Source: Chitinophagales bacterium
GTDB taxonomy: Bacteria; Bacteroidota; Bacteroidia; Chitinophagales; UBA2359
DNA length: 9,784 bases
Assembly (NCBI GenBank): GCA_020629335.1
Contig: JAHDDN010000187.1
Location: 1 to 9,784 of the forward strand
Direction: 5' to 3'
A program made the position numbers and the translations under genes. The notes under the pieces are model-generated. The model was not told where the DNA came from, did no database searches, and saw only the letters and a list, made by a program, of their open reading frames with translations. Below, piece after piece: positions 1 through 7,430 of the stretch. Within the stretch, counting starts at the first letter, position 1. Every line of letters starts with the position of its first letter.

Positions 1-135
1 AATATATAGGGAAAATACGATTTTCAACTCATAATATCAACATATGGAGGTTAATCATTAAAGAAATTCTTTATTTCAAATAAATAGCGCTTTGAAAGAA
101 GGCAGGATACAAGAGATAAATACTTGTGGTTTTGA

Positions 136-1374
136 TTATTTTATTTTTTCGATAGTTTGCCCATCTATGAATCCGTCTTTAAGGATGGCTGCTGTAACTT
201 GATTGTTTTCATCTCTAATAAATTCAATAGCTGCATCCCTTTCTAAAAGGTAAAACTGGCTTTCTGATTGAGGATAAAGTACTTGCTTATCGGGGCCCAT
301 TTGTATATAGAGCACCTCTTCTTCAGCTGTGACATTAAAAGAGAAATGCTCATTCATTTGGTAAGTACCATGATAGTCCTTTAGTACTTTGGCATCAATA
401 CTTATTGGCTTTCTTAGAAGAGGCAGCTTATAATCATCTCCGTTTAATATAGCATTAATTGAATTAGTCATTTCTTCGGCAACTGGATGGCGATAGTTGC
501 TTAATATAATCCTGGTATAATTGCCATTTGCATCTTTGGATAGACAGTAGCTAAAGCCATCATTCATCAGATATCCAAATTTATAAACGACTGGCAGAGT
601 ATTGCTGAATTTAAGTAGGTCTTGAGCAGTGGTTTTGATACCCGTACTACTAAAGGCTTCTGCTTCATTATAAGATGGGGAGACTGTTAATACCAATTCT
701 TTTCCATCTAAATTTTGATAGCCTGTATATCCTTTGGCTACTTTAGCCGATTCACCTTGGTAAAAGGTATGCGTCAACTCTAAATCAGATAAGTAAGTCT
801 CTATGGCTTGTTGATAGGATTTGTTGCTTACTTTTTCGATTAGTAGGCCTAATATATTATAAGCTAAATCGCTAAATTGATTACTCTTATCTGGTTTTAC
901 TAAGTTGGCTAATTGAATGATTGACAAACTGGTATCTGGATGGGCTTTTTTAGCTTCTTCTATGGAGCCAAATCCAATACGACGATTGATTAGATCGTCT
1001 ACAGAGGCAATAGATTTTAATCTTGGTAAATAATGAGTAATGGTTTGATAAGATTTTATGAGTCCTTCTTCTTCCATTTTTTTTAAAATGGCTTTGGTAT
1101 AGAGTTCAGTGATACCGCCCACCTTGAAAGCTGTTTCCTCTGTGAATGGCATGCTTGCTTCATAATCAGCCATACCATAATACTTTTCAAAGAGGATATT
1201 CTTTTTCCTATCTGCGATTAAAACGACTCCATTGAAGCGATTTAGACTTGCATATCTATTGGCTAGTTCGTCAATTGCAGTACTTTGTTGATCTGTGATG
1301 GAGATATCAGCTTGGGCGAATAAGTGAAAATGAGAGAGCGAAAAAAACAAGGTCAAAAAAAATATACTTTTCAT
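136..1374 (-). CDS. Exported beta-lactamase-like (class C/PBP fold) protein, catalytically degenerate
   Basis: A 412-residue protein with a signal peptide (MKSIFF..., hydrophobic to about residue 19, likely cut LFA-QAD), so probably periplasmic or exported. Residues about 35-310 follow the serine beta-lactamase/esterase (COG1680) pattern: NRFNGVVLIA near 45-54, the SxxK region at 83-93, the YxN region at 166-180 and FSSTGIKTTAQDLLKF at 241-256. Residues about 325-412 resemble the DUF3471-type beta-sandwich often found after such domains (YHGTYQ at 334-339). The key residues are changed: SxxK reads G87-I-T-E90, YSN reads F167-S-D169, and no HxG motif is visible near 260-290. The family acts on acyl substrates such as peptides, esters or beta-lactams; this member is probably a non-catalytic binding protein. 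It reads as an intact ORF, not a broken gene. It lies downstream of the signalling cluster but is separated from it by 314 nt, so it is probably transcribed alone. Fold assignment is fairly sure; function is unknown. Confidence 0.85.
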   Translation of the reverse strand: MKSIFFLTLFFSLSHFHLFAQADISITDQQSTAIDELANRYASLNRFNGVVLIADRKKNILFEKYYGMADYEASMPFTEETAFKVGGITELYTKAILKKMEEEGLIKSYQTITHYLPRLKSIASVDDLINRRIGFGSIEEAKKAHPDTSLSIIQLANLVKPDKSNQFSDLAYNILGLLIEKVSNKSYQQAIETYLSDLELTHTFYQGESAKVAKGYTGYQNLDGKELVLTVSPSYNEAEAFSSTGIKTTAQDLLKFSNTLPVVYKFGYLMNDGFSYCLSKDANGNYTRIILSNYRHPVAEEMTNSINAILNGDDYKLPLLRKPISIDAKVLKDYHGTYQMNEHFSFNVTAEEEVLYIQMGPDKQVLYPQSESQFYLLERDAAIEFIRDENNQVTAAILKDGFIDGQTIEKIK

Positions 1375-1500
1375 TTTTTGCTCACAAAATAGTAATTAAT
1401 TTCTAATATATTCTCCTCTTATTGTCAAATTTTCTTTAGTTTTCTATTTATTTACAGCGAATCTCGAAGTTTTTTTAGGGGTTTGGAGAATGATTTTGAG

Positions 1501-1664
1501 GGCTGAAATATGCGGCCCTGATAGAAGTGGTATGTGGCGTTCATGAGGGAGCTTACGGAGCTTAGGCGGACGCAGGCTTGCCCCGAAGGGGAAGACAAGT
1601 GCGCCTTAGCGGAGTAGCTGCCGAATAGCCACATAAGAACGGATAGCAGGATTAAGCCGCCCTA
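1501..1664. repeat. GC-rich fold-back repeat in a 314-nt intergenic stretch
   Basis: The gap 1375-1688 holds no convincing gene. Its middle is clearly richer in GC than the flanking genes and folds on itself: 1531-1538 pairs with 1628-1635 (TATGTGGC/GCCACATA), 1560-1568 with 1602-1610 (one mismatch), CTTG 1577-1580 with CAAG 1596-1599, and CCCC 1581-1584 with GGGG 1588-1591 around GAA. GGAGCTTA occurs twice in tandem at 1548-1555 and 1557-1564. Part of it (1625-1647) recurs inverted at the window end. It is best read as a dispersed intergenic repeat or a structured RNA element. The remaining flanks (1375-1500, 1665-1688) are AT-rich; TTGACA on the minus strand about 50-60 nt before the gene starting at 1374 could be part of its promoter, but no good -7 box follows. 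Confidence 0.55.
1625..1647 (-). repeat. Short dispersed repeat, copy 1 (inverted relative to 9756-9778)
   Basis: The minus strand of this 23-nt stretch matches the plus strand of 9756-9778 at 22 of 23 positions (core TTCTTATGTGGCTAT versus CTCTTATGTGGCTAT). AGTAGC also lies beside both copies, with a six-base spacer (TGCCGA) here and directly adjacent in the other. The shared part probably belongs to a longer repeat that the window truncates at its right end. Confidence 0.6.
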
Positions 1665-1688
1665 AAAATCCACCTCAATATCATCCGA

Positions 1689-2360
1689 TTAAACTTCGCT
1701 TTCACCATCAGCATTCATTGTTAAGACTTCGCTCATATAATCAAAGAATGGGCGAAGTGCTAAATGTGTTTCGATTACTTGATCGATGAATTTGGCACTG
1801 GTGACTTGCTTGTCAGTGAAGTTACGGAATACGTAAAATTGCTTTTTACGGATGAGGTCAATGGCTGGATGTTCTGCACTGAATCCTCTTGGTGCGGTTT
1901 TGACTTCTTCGCCTTGAATGGTACCAAAGAACTTTTTGAATTGCTTGTCTTTTATGATGGATCTAAGTGGGGCATCATCAAACTCAATATCTTTTCTGAT
2001 ACGCTTTAGATCGGCAGGATTGGGTGCATAAAATCCTCCTCCTATTTTGCTTTTACCTTCTGGCTCAAGGCCTACCCAATAACTTCCTCTAAGAGCTGCG
2101 GTGGCTCTTGTAATAGCACAGTGAATGTAATGTTTGTAGGGAGTTTTATCTTTAGAAAAACGAACGTCTCTGTAGATACGATAAACCTTATGGCCTTCGA
2201 TTAGATCCGTTTCTTTTAAGCGATCTTCTACTAATTGGAAGAAGGCTTTGGTGTCAGCTTGATGTTTTCTGTAAGTGGGTTTGTTCTCTTCAAACCAGAC
2301 TTTATTATTGTTTTCTTTGAGATCGCTTAAAAACAGTAAACACTCTTTTGTGATTTTCAT
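1689..2360 (-). CDS. DUF2461 (TIGR02453) family protein
   Basis: A 223-residue soluble protein with no signal peptide or membrane segment. It carries the family hallmarks throughout: FLSDLKENNNKVWFEENKPTY near 10-30, the conserved block YRIYRDVRFSKDKTPYKHY around 60-78, the glycine-rich GGGFYAPNPADL near 107-118, and a C-terminal RKKQFYVFRNFTD region. Length is typical of the family (about 210-230). The biochemical role of DUF2461 proteins is not established. The gene is the last in the minus-strand run, 69 nt after the hybrid kinase; the gap has a weak AT-rich hairpin but no U-tract in the direction of transcription, so read-through from the kinase genes is possible. Its link to signalling may be only positional. 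The start ATG at 2358-2360 gives the N-terminus usual for the family. Confidence 0.88.
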   Translation of the reverse strand: MKITKECLLFLSDLKENNNKVWFEENKPTYRKHQADTKAFFQLVEDRLKETDLIEGHKVYRIYRDVRFSKDKTPYKHYIHCAITRATAALRGSYWVGLEPEGKSKIGGGFYAPNPADLKRIRKDIEFDDAPLRSIIKDKQFKKFFGTIQGEEVKTAPRGFSAEHPAIDLIRKKQFYVFRNFTDKQVTSAKFIDQVIETHLALRPFFDYMSEVLTMNADGESEV

Positions 2361-2429
2361 GGATGGTCTTATTTTAAGGGCTTTTAAATATTGGGCAATT
2401 TAAAGCTTTTTTAAAACAAGGGCATCATT

Positions 2430-4754
2430 TTAAGCGCTATTTTTGATATTATCTTGTATTAGGTAGGGAAATTCTTCGACAAAAGCATCTATGAGTAGTT
2501 GACAATTGATGGCAAGGGCTTTTGATAGTGTAATAAGACGTTCTGTATGCTCCTTCTCTCCTGCTTCTTGTGTGGAGGTGCATAGATATGCTAAGGCTTC
2601 ATTATTAATTTGAAGGGCGGATGATTTCATTTTGTGGGCGATAAAAGATAGTGTTTCATAATCTTTATTGGCAATTGCTTTTTTGATTCCCACTATAGAC
2701 TCTATCGATTTATTATGTATTAGCTGTATCAATTGACCAATAAAATTTGGATCAGAGGAAATGGCTTTTAGGGGTTCTAAATCGAACATCTTTTTATTGG
2801 CGATATGGTAACGTGCTTTATTATTTGGGTGCTTGCTTAATATTTCCGTTACCTTGGTACCAAATGTATCAAATTGGAAAGGTTTAGACATGATTGCTTC
2901 TACCTTACCTTCTACTACCACATTTGAACGATGCCCTGGATCATTCGCTGATAAGACGATAATCGGCCAATCTAATAGTAGGTTGGTCCTGATAATATCA
3001 ATAGCTTCTGCTCCCCCCATTAATGGCATATTCATATCCATGAGAATGAGGTCAATTTTTTGATCACTTATAATGTGTTCAATAGCTTCTAAGCCATTGG
3101 CTGCACCTATGGGATTAGCTCCCAGGTTTTCTAATAATTTGCTAAGTATTTCTTTATTTAATTCATTGTCTTCTACAATCAATATATTTAGATCGCTTAA
3201 TGAAACGAATTGTGTATTTTCTGTGTAGAGAGTGCTTTTTTGAGATTTTTCTAAGTCTAAAGTAAAGGTAAAAGTGGTTCCAACATTCATTTCACTTTCT
3301 ACTATCAGATGGCTATCGAATAATTCTACTAGGTTTTTAACGATGTATAGCCCTAAGCCAGTACCTTTTTGTTTGTGTGTTTTGGAAGCTTCTAATTGTT
3401 TATATTTATCAAAGATAAAGGGGAGTTCTTCAGGAGAAATCCCTATCCCTGAGTCTTTGATTGAAAATTGAATTTTGTATTGCCCTGCTTGATTTTCGAG
3501 CGCTTTTGCTTTTAGGGTGACTTCGCCTTGTTTTGTAAATTTAATGGCATTAGAAACCAGATTGACGATGATTTGATTCAACTTTACGGAATCGACTAAT
3601 ACTTTCTCTCTAATTTCTTCATCAAAATCAATGATGAATTTAATATTTTTAGAGTTAGCCATGTGCTGAAGTGGCAAGGTACAAGTGGCTAGTAATTCCT
3701 TTAAATTTGTTAATCTATTTGACAGTTCTAAAGCCTTTTTTTCAATTTTGGACAGGTCTAAAATATCATTTACTAAAGCTAACAGTTGCTCTGTAGAATT
3801 TTTGATTGCAGTTACATACTGCAATTGGCTATCAGCTAAAGTGGTATCCGATAAAAGCTTTGTCAATCCTGTGATAGAGGTAATCGGTGTCCGAATTTCA
3901 TGGCTCATCACTGCTAAGAATTGTTGCTCTGCTTTTTTGGCTTCCTCTGCATCTATTTTTGCTTGGCGTAATAATTTTTCGTTTTTCTTACGAACGGATA
4001 TATCTCTGGCAAATGCGACTAATTTATCACTAAAATCTTCCTTTTCAGATGGGATGCTGGCAAAATTAATTTCTATCCAAACACCATCGGTTTGGTCATT
4101 AGTTTGAAATAAACAAATTTCGGCAGAACTCGTATTTTTCTGTAGGATAAGTTCAAGGATTCGAGTGGTTTGGGATTTGTTATTTTGTTGATGAATTAGG
4201 CTTCCCAATGTCAATTTTGTATGGTCCTCAATTCGAAATAAATTTTTGAAAATCGGATTAGAAAAGTCGATAGTGGAGTCTAAAATATCTTTTTGTATAT
4301 TGAATATAGCGATGGCATCATTAGCATTGATCACTGCTGTTTCTAGTAATTTGATTTTGCGTTGGGCATTGTGCTTACTTAGTGTTTCCTCAATTTGCAG
4401 GGGAAGCAATTCTAAGTATTCTCGTTCCATATCTTTGATGATATAATCGTAGACTCCTACTTTCATTGCCTTAACTGCTACCTCTTGATTACCGGCACCA
4501 GTGACAAAAATAATCGGGATATCTTTGATTATTTCAATGATATCGAAAAAATCACCATCTTTTAATTGATAGTCCGAAATGATAATATCAAACTCTGCTC
4601 CGCAGCTAAACAAGACTTTTGTTTGTTCCACGGAGTCAGTAAGTGTCAAGTCATAAGGTAAGTTTTGAGCTTTGACACTACGCTTAAATACCATCTGATC
4701 GATAGGATCATCTTCGATATAAAGTACAGAAATTTGCTTATAAAAATTACTCAT
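2430..4754 (-). CDS. Hybrid histidine kinase: REC-PAS-HisKA-HATPase-REC-Hpt
   Basis: A 774-residue cytoplasmic protein without membrane segments. Domains in order: receiver 1 (about 8-125; acidic pocket E14/D15/D16, phospho-acceptor D61, T85, K107), a PAS-like region (about 135-255) ending in a short coiled linker, HisKA dimerisation domain (H-box SHEIRTP, H285), ATPase domain (N402 in the N-box, G1 DSGIGIS 434-440, G2 GTGLGLY 464-470), receiver 2 (about 522-640; acidic VEDN 527-530, D573, S602, K624) and a C-terminal Hpt domain (about 655-765; HKMKSS, H707). All phosphotransfer residues are present, so it could autophosphorylate, pass phosphate to D573, and exchange with H707. The N-terminal receiver could be an input from HK1 or HK2. 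No effector domain is present. The start ATG follows the stop codon of HK2 with no gap (TAG-ATG), implying translational coupling. Domain assignment is firm; signal and target are unknown. Confidence 0.93.
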   Translation of the reverse strand: MSNFYKQISVLYIEDDPIDQMVFKRSVKAQNLPYDLTLTDSVEQTKVLFSCGAEFDIIISDYQLKDGDFFDIIEIIKDIPIIFVTGAGNQEVAVKAMKVGVYDYIIKDMEREYLELLPLQIEETLSKHNAQRKIKLLETAVINANDAIAIFNIQKDILDSTIDFSNPIFKNLFRIEDHTKLTLGSLIHQQNNKSQTTRILELILQKNTSSAEICLFQTNDQTDGVWIEINFASIPSEKEDFSDKLVAFARDISVRKKNEKLLRQAKIDAEEAKKAEQQFLAVMSHEIRTPITSITGLTKLLSDTTLADSQLQYVTAIKNSTEQLLALVNDILDLSKIEKKALELSNRLTNLKELLATCTLPLQHMANSKNIKFIIDFDEEIREKVLVDSVKLNQIIVNLVSNAIKFTKQGEVTLKAKALENQAGQYKIQFSIKDSGIGISPEELPFIFDKYKQLEASKTHKQKGTGLGLYIVKNLVELFDSHLIVESEMNVGTTFTFTLDLEKSQKSTLYTENTQFVSLSDLNILIVEDNELNKEILSKLLENLGANPIGAANGLEAIEHIISDQKIDLILMDMNMPLMGGAEAIDIIRTNLLLDWPIIVLSANDPGHRSNVVVEGKVEAIMSKPFQFDTFGTKVTEILSKHPNNKARYHIANKKMFDLEPLKAISSDPNFIGQLIQLIHNKSIESIVGIKKAIANKDYETLSFIAHKMKSSALQINNEALAYLCTSTQEAGEKEHTERLITLSKALAINCQLLIDAFVEEFPYLIQDNIKNSA

Positions 4755-5774
4755 CTAAATTGTTACATTTTCAACTAATTCTTCAAAAGGCAGCCAAATT
4801 TGAACTGTTGTTCCTTCCTCAGGAACGGAATACAAATTAATTCTGCCAGATGATACGCTTACAATTTTCTTTGCTAATGTCAATCCCATACCGACCTTCG
4901 TTAGGGTCGTATTTTTATAAAATAAGTCAAATGCTTTACTCACTGTTTTTTCGGACATACCTTTCCCATTATCCTTGATTGATAATAGGTGAAATTTATT
5001 TTGCTGTTCTTTTTTTATCTCTACTTCTAAATTTTCTGTATTGTTATGATCAATGCAATTTTCAAGTATTAAGAAAAATAATTGCTCTGCTAAGGTGGCA
5101 TCCATTTGAGTATAAATGGCTTCCTCTGGATAATTAATTTTTATCTCTGGATTTAGTAGTACTAGCGCTTTAGATACTTTTTTAATGATTGGTTGTACAT
5201 CTAAGTGCTTTTTAAAATAGCTAACCCTTCCTATTCTCGAATAATTCAAGAGCGCTCCCATGAGTGAATTCAGTTCTTGCGTTTTTCGAGTGAGTAGTTT
5301 TAGAGTCTCTACTTGTTCTTCATTTAAAAGCTCTTTCAAATCGTCTTGTAACCAACCTGATAAGGTTGATATACCACGAACAGGCGCTTTTAAATCGTGG
5401 GAGATGCTATAGATAAATTGTTCAATATCTTTCTCTAAAGCTTGATTACTGAGGATGAGCTTTTTTATAGGATGACAGGGCCTCATAGCGATTAAAAAGC
5501 CCTCTTCTCTTTCAAAAAACTTCAATTCTAAAGGAAATGGCTCATCTCCATTGACTTGAGCTTTAATGAGGTCTTTCGATTTTAACAAATCAGCTATAGG
5601 GAGATCACTTTCCAAAGACAATAAATCGCCTATAAAAGCATCTTTTATTTCGATAGCAGAGTCCTCAAAAATCACTTGAGTAGCTTCATTATACTCCATA
5701 ACTTTTGCCGCCTGATCGACCAATAATACAGGGCCTAAAAAATCAGACAACTCATCAAATGAAACACTTTTCAT
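4755..5774 (-). CDS. Cytoplasmic sensor histidine kinase HK2 (PAS-like, HisKA, HATPase)
   Basis: A 339-residue protein with no signal peptide or membrane helix. Residues about 8-105 look like a divergent PAS fold (GPVLLVDQAAKVMEYNEAT...). A linker helix leads to the HisKA domain with H-box ISHDLKAPVRGI (H126) and a dimerisation hairpin ending LLNYSRIGR. The ATPase domain has N239, G1 DNGKGM (268-273) and G2 GMGL (295-298). It is clearly a paralogue of HK1 (compare LSGWLQDDL with LSDWLATDY, and YSRIGR in both). The N-box is unusual: ENCIDH, where HK1 has SNGIKH, so the lysine usually near the ATP phosphates is D242; the first Asn of the box is L235. It may have weak kinase activity or act mainly as a phosphatase or partner. 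It lies 28 nt after the receiver gene and directly abuts the hybrid gene. Confidence 0.9.
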   Translation of the reverse strand: MKSVSFDELSDFLGPVLLVDQAAKVMEYNEATQVIFEDSAIEIKDAFIGDLLSLESDLPIADLLKSKDLIKAQVNGDEPFPLELKFFEREEGFLIAMRPCHPIKKLILSNQALEKDIEQFIYSISHDLKAPVRGISTLSGWLQDDLKELLNEEQVETLKLLTRKTQELNSLMGALLNYSRIGRVSYFKKHLDVQPIIKKVSKALVLLNPEIKINYPEEAIYTQMDATLAEQLFFLILENCIDHNNTENLEVEIKKEQQNKFHLLSIKDNGKGMSEKTVSKAFDLFYKNTTLTKVGMGLTLAKKIVSVSSGRINLYSVPEEGTTVQIWLPFEELVENVTI

Positions 5775-5802
5775 GCTATAGGTTTAATACCGTGTAACTT
5801 AA

Positions 5803-6213
5803 TTAAGGAAATTTGCTTACTGACCAGTACTCTTGGATTGTTTTCATGAGCTGTATGAACTGCTCATAATCAACTGGCTTAACCATATAACCAGCTGCAT
5901 GAAGATCAAAGCTCTTATACTTATCTTGGTCTTCCTGAGAAGTGGTTAGAATGATCACTGGAATTCTCCTATATTTTGGATCATGCTTAATATTTTCCAA
6001 GAACTCCAAGCCATTCATCCTTGGCATATTAATATCTAGCAAAATCAAACAAGGCAGTTTGTCTGTGGTATGCAAATAATCTAATGCATCTTCTCCATTT
6101 TCTGCTACAGTAATAGGATTGCCGATACCAACTTCTTTTACTGCTCTTTTTACAGTCATTGAATCGACTAAATCGTCCTCTACTAACAGAATTGGGCTAT
6201 TGTTGTTAATCAT
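5803..6213 (-). CDS. Stand-alone response regulator receiver, Rcp1/CheY-like
   Basis: A 136-residue single-domain receiver. The acidic pocket is E12/D13/D14, the phospho-acceptor D60 lies in LILLDINMPRMNG, the switch threonine is T90 or T91 (ILTTS) and the conserved lysine is K112 (VKPVD). The loop after the acidic pocket (DDLVDSMTVKRA) and the long segment LDYLHTTDKLP are typical of Rcp1-type receivers, which in other bacteria partner kinases with SHDLKAPLR-type H-boxes, as in cyanobacterial phytochrome systems. Both neighbouring kinases have that H-box, so this receiver is probably their shared acceptor or a phosphate shuttle to the hybrid. There is no output domain. The gene starts 22 nt after the left arm of a large palindrome that separates it from HK1, so its expression may differ from that of the first two genes. 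Confidence 0.93.
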   Translation of the reverse strand: MINNNSPILLVEDDLVDSMTVKRAVKEVGIGNPITVAENGEDALDYLHTTDKLPCLILLDINMPRMNGLEFLENIKHDPKYRRIPVIILTTSQEDQDKYKSFDLHAAGYMVKPVDYEQFIQLMKTIQEYWSVSKFP

Positions 6214-6232
6214 GATATTTATTATTCAATTT

Positions 6233-6396
6233 TAGTGGTTCAGTTTATAAGTTTCTGACAGTTAAGTTGTAGGATTTTTACGATTATACAAGGCATTTTT
6301 GAGGCCCATAGCAGGGCTACGAAACGAAAAAATAACGAAGTAGAATCGTAAAAAGACAAAACTTGGGCTGTCAAGAACTAATAAATTGAACCATTA
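6233..6396. repeat. Large imperfect palindrome with conserved centre, between HK1 and receiver genes
   Basis: The arms 6236-6289 and 6340-6393 are each 54 nt and complementary at 40 of 54 positions without gaps; the block nearest the centre (TTTTTACGATT/AATCGTAAAAA) is perfect. TAG/TAA just outside almost extends the pairing into the HK1 stop codon (6394-6396). The 50-nt centre (6290-6339) begins AAGGC and ends AACGAA, with ATTTTT 6295-6300 pairing AAAAAT 6328-6333 and a central hairpin TAGC-AGG-GCTA (6309-6319). It has the same layout as 8682-8841. It would be transcribed with the operon and could attenuate, stabilise or process the mRNA. It encodes no protein. Confidence 0.8.
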
Positions 6397-7425
6397 GGTA
6401 CTTGTTTTTGGGAAAGTGAAAAAGAAGCTTGTGCCTTTTTCGGGTTCTGACTCCAACCATATTTCACCACCATAAGAGTTTACGATTCGCTTTACGACCG
6501 TTAATCCTACTCCCGTACTATCTGTTTTATCTTTTGATCTTAAGGTCTGGAATATCTTAAATATCCTTTCAAAGTATTTAGGATCAACTCCATTTCCATT
6601 ATCACTTACACTAAAAGTGTACTTGTTTCCTCCATTTTTGCAAGCAATGTTTATTAAAGGTTTTTCTTTATCATTATGCTTAATACCATTACTTATCAGG
6701 TTTTGAAATACTTGTCGGATTTGTGTTTCATCTGCTTGGATAGTCGGCAATTGATCTATTTCAACAAACTCTTCGGCTTCTAACATATCGACTACTTCAG
6801 AAAGTAAACCATTCAGATCTACTGAAACTCGTTTAGTCTCTGTTCTACCAATGCGAGAATACTCTAATACGCCTTCGATCAACTTATGTAAGCGTTTTAC
6901 TCTTTTACGCAATAAGGTCAAATATTCTTTGCCTTGATCATCCAACTTATCTTCATAATCTGTCGCTAACCAATCAGATAAAGAACCGATAGACCGTAAG
7001 GGTGCTTTAAGATCATGTGAAACTACATAAGCAAATTCATTCAATTCCTTGTTTACCTTGAATAGATTATCTTCTGTTTCACGAATTTTATGTGATAAAT
7101 CTTCTATCAATTCAGAAATCTCTAAAATTGAAAGAGAATCTGCATCTTTAAACTCCAGTAAATCATTATTAGCCGTCAAAGTAACGACTGCTCTTTTTAA
7201 TTGATTTAAAGATTTTGTTTTCAGTTCTGACTCTTCATATAATTTTGCATTAGCGCTCGCTAATTCCTCGGAGCTTATATCCATTGACCTAATCAAGAGC
7301 TGTCTGTCTTTCTCATTATGATCATATGATTGATTAATCGCTTTGATTAAGGGCATCATCTCTTCAGGTATCTGATCAACTCCTCCTAAGTTTCTCTTAA
7401 TTTGGCGTAAAAGTAGGCGATTCAT
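6394..7425 (-). CDS. Cytoplasmic histidine kinase HK1, partner of the FIST protein
   Basis: A 343-residue protein without membrane helices. The N-terminal 60 residues (RLLLRQIKRNLGG..., then KDRQLLIRSMDISSEEL) resemble the helical start of kinases commonly encoded beside FIST genes. Residues about 50-130 form a long predicted coiled coil (ELASANAKLYEESELKTK..., ending KVNKELNEFAY). HisKA follows with VVSHDLKAPLRSI (H137) and LLEYSRIGR-like end (188-194), then an ATPase domain with N-box QNLISNGIKH (N242, N246, K249), G1 DNGNGV (275-280) and G2 GVGLTV (305-310). All catalytic motifs are intact. No PAS or GAF sensor domain is visible, which fits signal input through the separate FIST protein. 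The start codon lies 5 nt after the FIST stop, so the two are almost certainly co-translated. The stop is at the edge of the palindrome at 6233-6396. Confidence 0.92.
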   Translation of the reverse strand: MNRLLLRQIKRNLGGVDQIPEEMMPLIKAINQSYDHNEKDRQLLIRSMDISSEELASANAKLYEESELKTKSLNQLKRAVVTLTANNDLLEFKDADSLSILEISELIEDLSHKIRETEDNLFKVNKELNEFAYVVSHDLKAPLRSIGSLSDWLATDYEDKLDDQGKEYLTLLRKRVKRLHKLIEGVLEYSRIGRTETKRVSVDLNGLLSEVVDMLEAEEFVEIDQLPTIQADETQIRQVFQNLISNGIKHNDKEKPLINIACKNGGNKYTFSVSDNGNGVDPKYFERIFKIFQTLRSKDKTDSTGVGLTVVKRIVNSYGGEIWLESEPEKGTSFFFTFPKTST

Positions 7426-7430
7426 TTTTA

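Noticed and set aside
1..135. Short palindrome AAAGAA-A-TTCTTT near 61-73 and a weak ACAAG/CTTGT hairpin near 110-127 as terminators
   Set aside because: Both are short, AT-rich and lack a U-tract in the proper direction for the gene ending at 136; nothing else was seen in this stretch.
1375..1450. TTGACA with a downstream TA box as a promoter for the gene starting at 1374
   Set aside because: At 17-20 nt from the TTG the best box is TAGAAATT, a poor match to both TAnnTTTG and TATAAT; the better TATATTAG is too close. Not strong enough to list.
1452..1634. A 60-codon minus-strand reading frame in the intergenic repeat region
   Set aside because: It runs straight through the fold-back repeat, has no recognisable domain, and its composition follows the repeat rather than neighbouring genes. 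It might match the tail of a protein carried with the repeat elsewhere, but there is no support for translation here.
2380..2412. Hairpin GCTTTTAAAT/ATTTAAAGC followed by T6, looking like a terminator
   Set aside because: The T-run is on the plus strand, where no gene ends. In the direction of the flanking genes (minus) the hairpin is preceded by A and not followed by U, and the stem is nearly all A-T with a bulge.
3685..4107. A 140-codon plus-strand open frame inside the hybrid kinase gene
   Set aside because: It is antisense to a well-supported HisKA/PAS coding region, is rich in Ser, Asn and Phe as expected from a reverse-strand shadow, and has no domain. The same applies to plus-strand frames at 1764-2009, 2833-3063, 3274-3471, 4246-4446 and 7714-7923.
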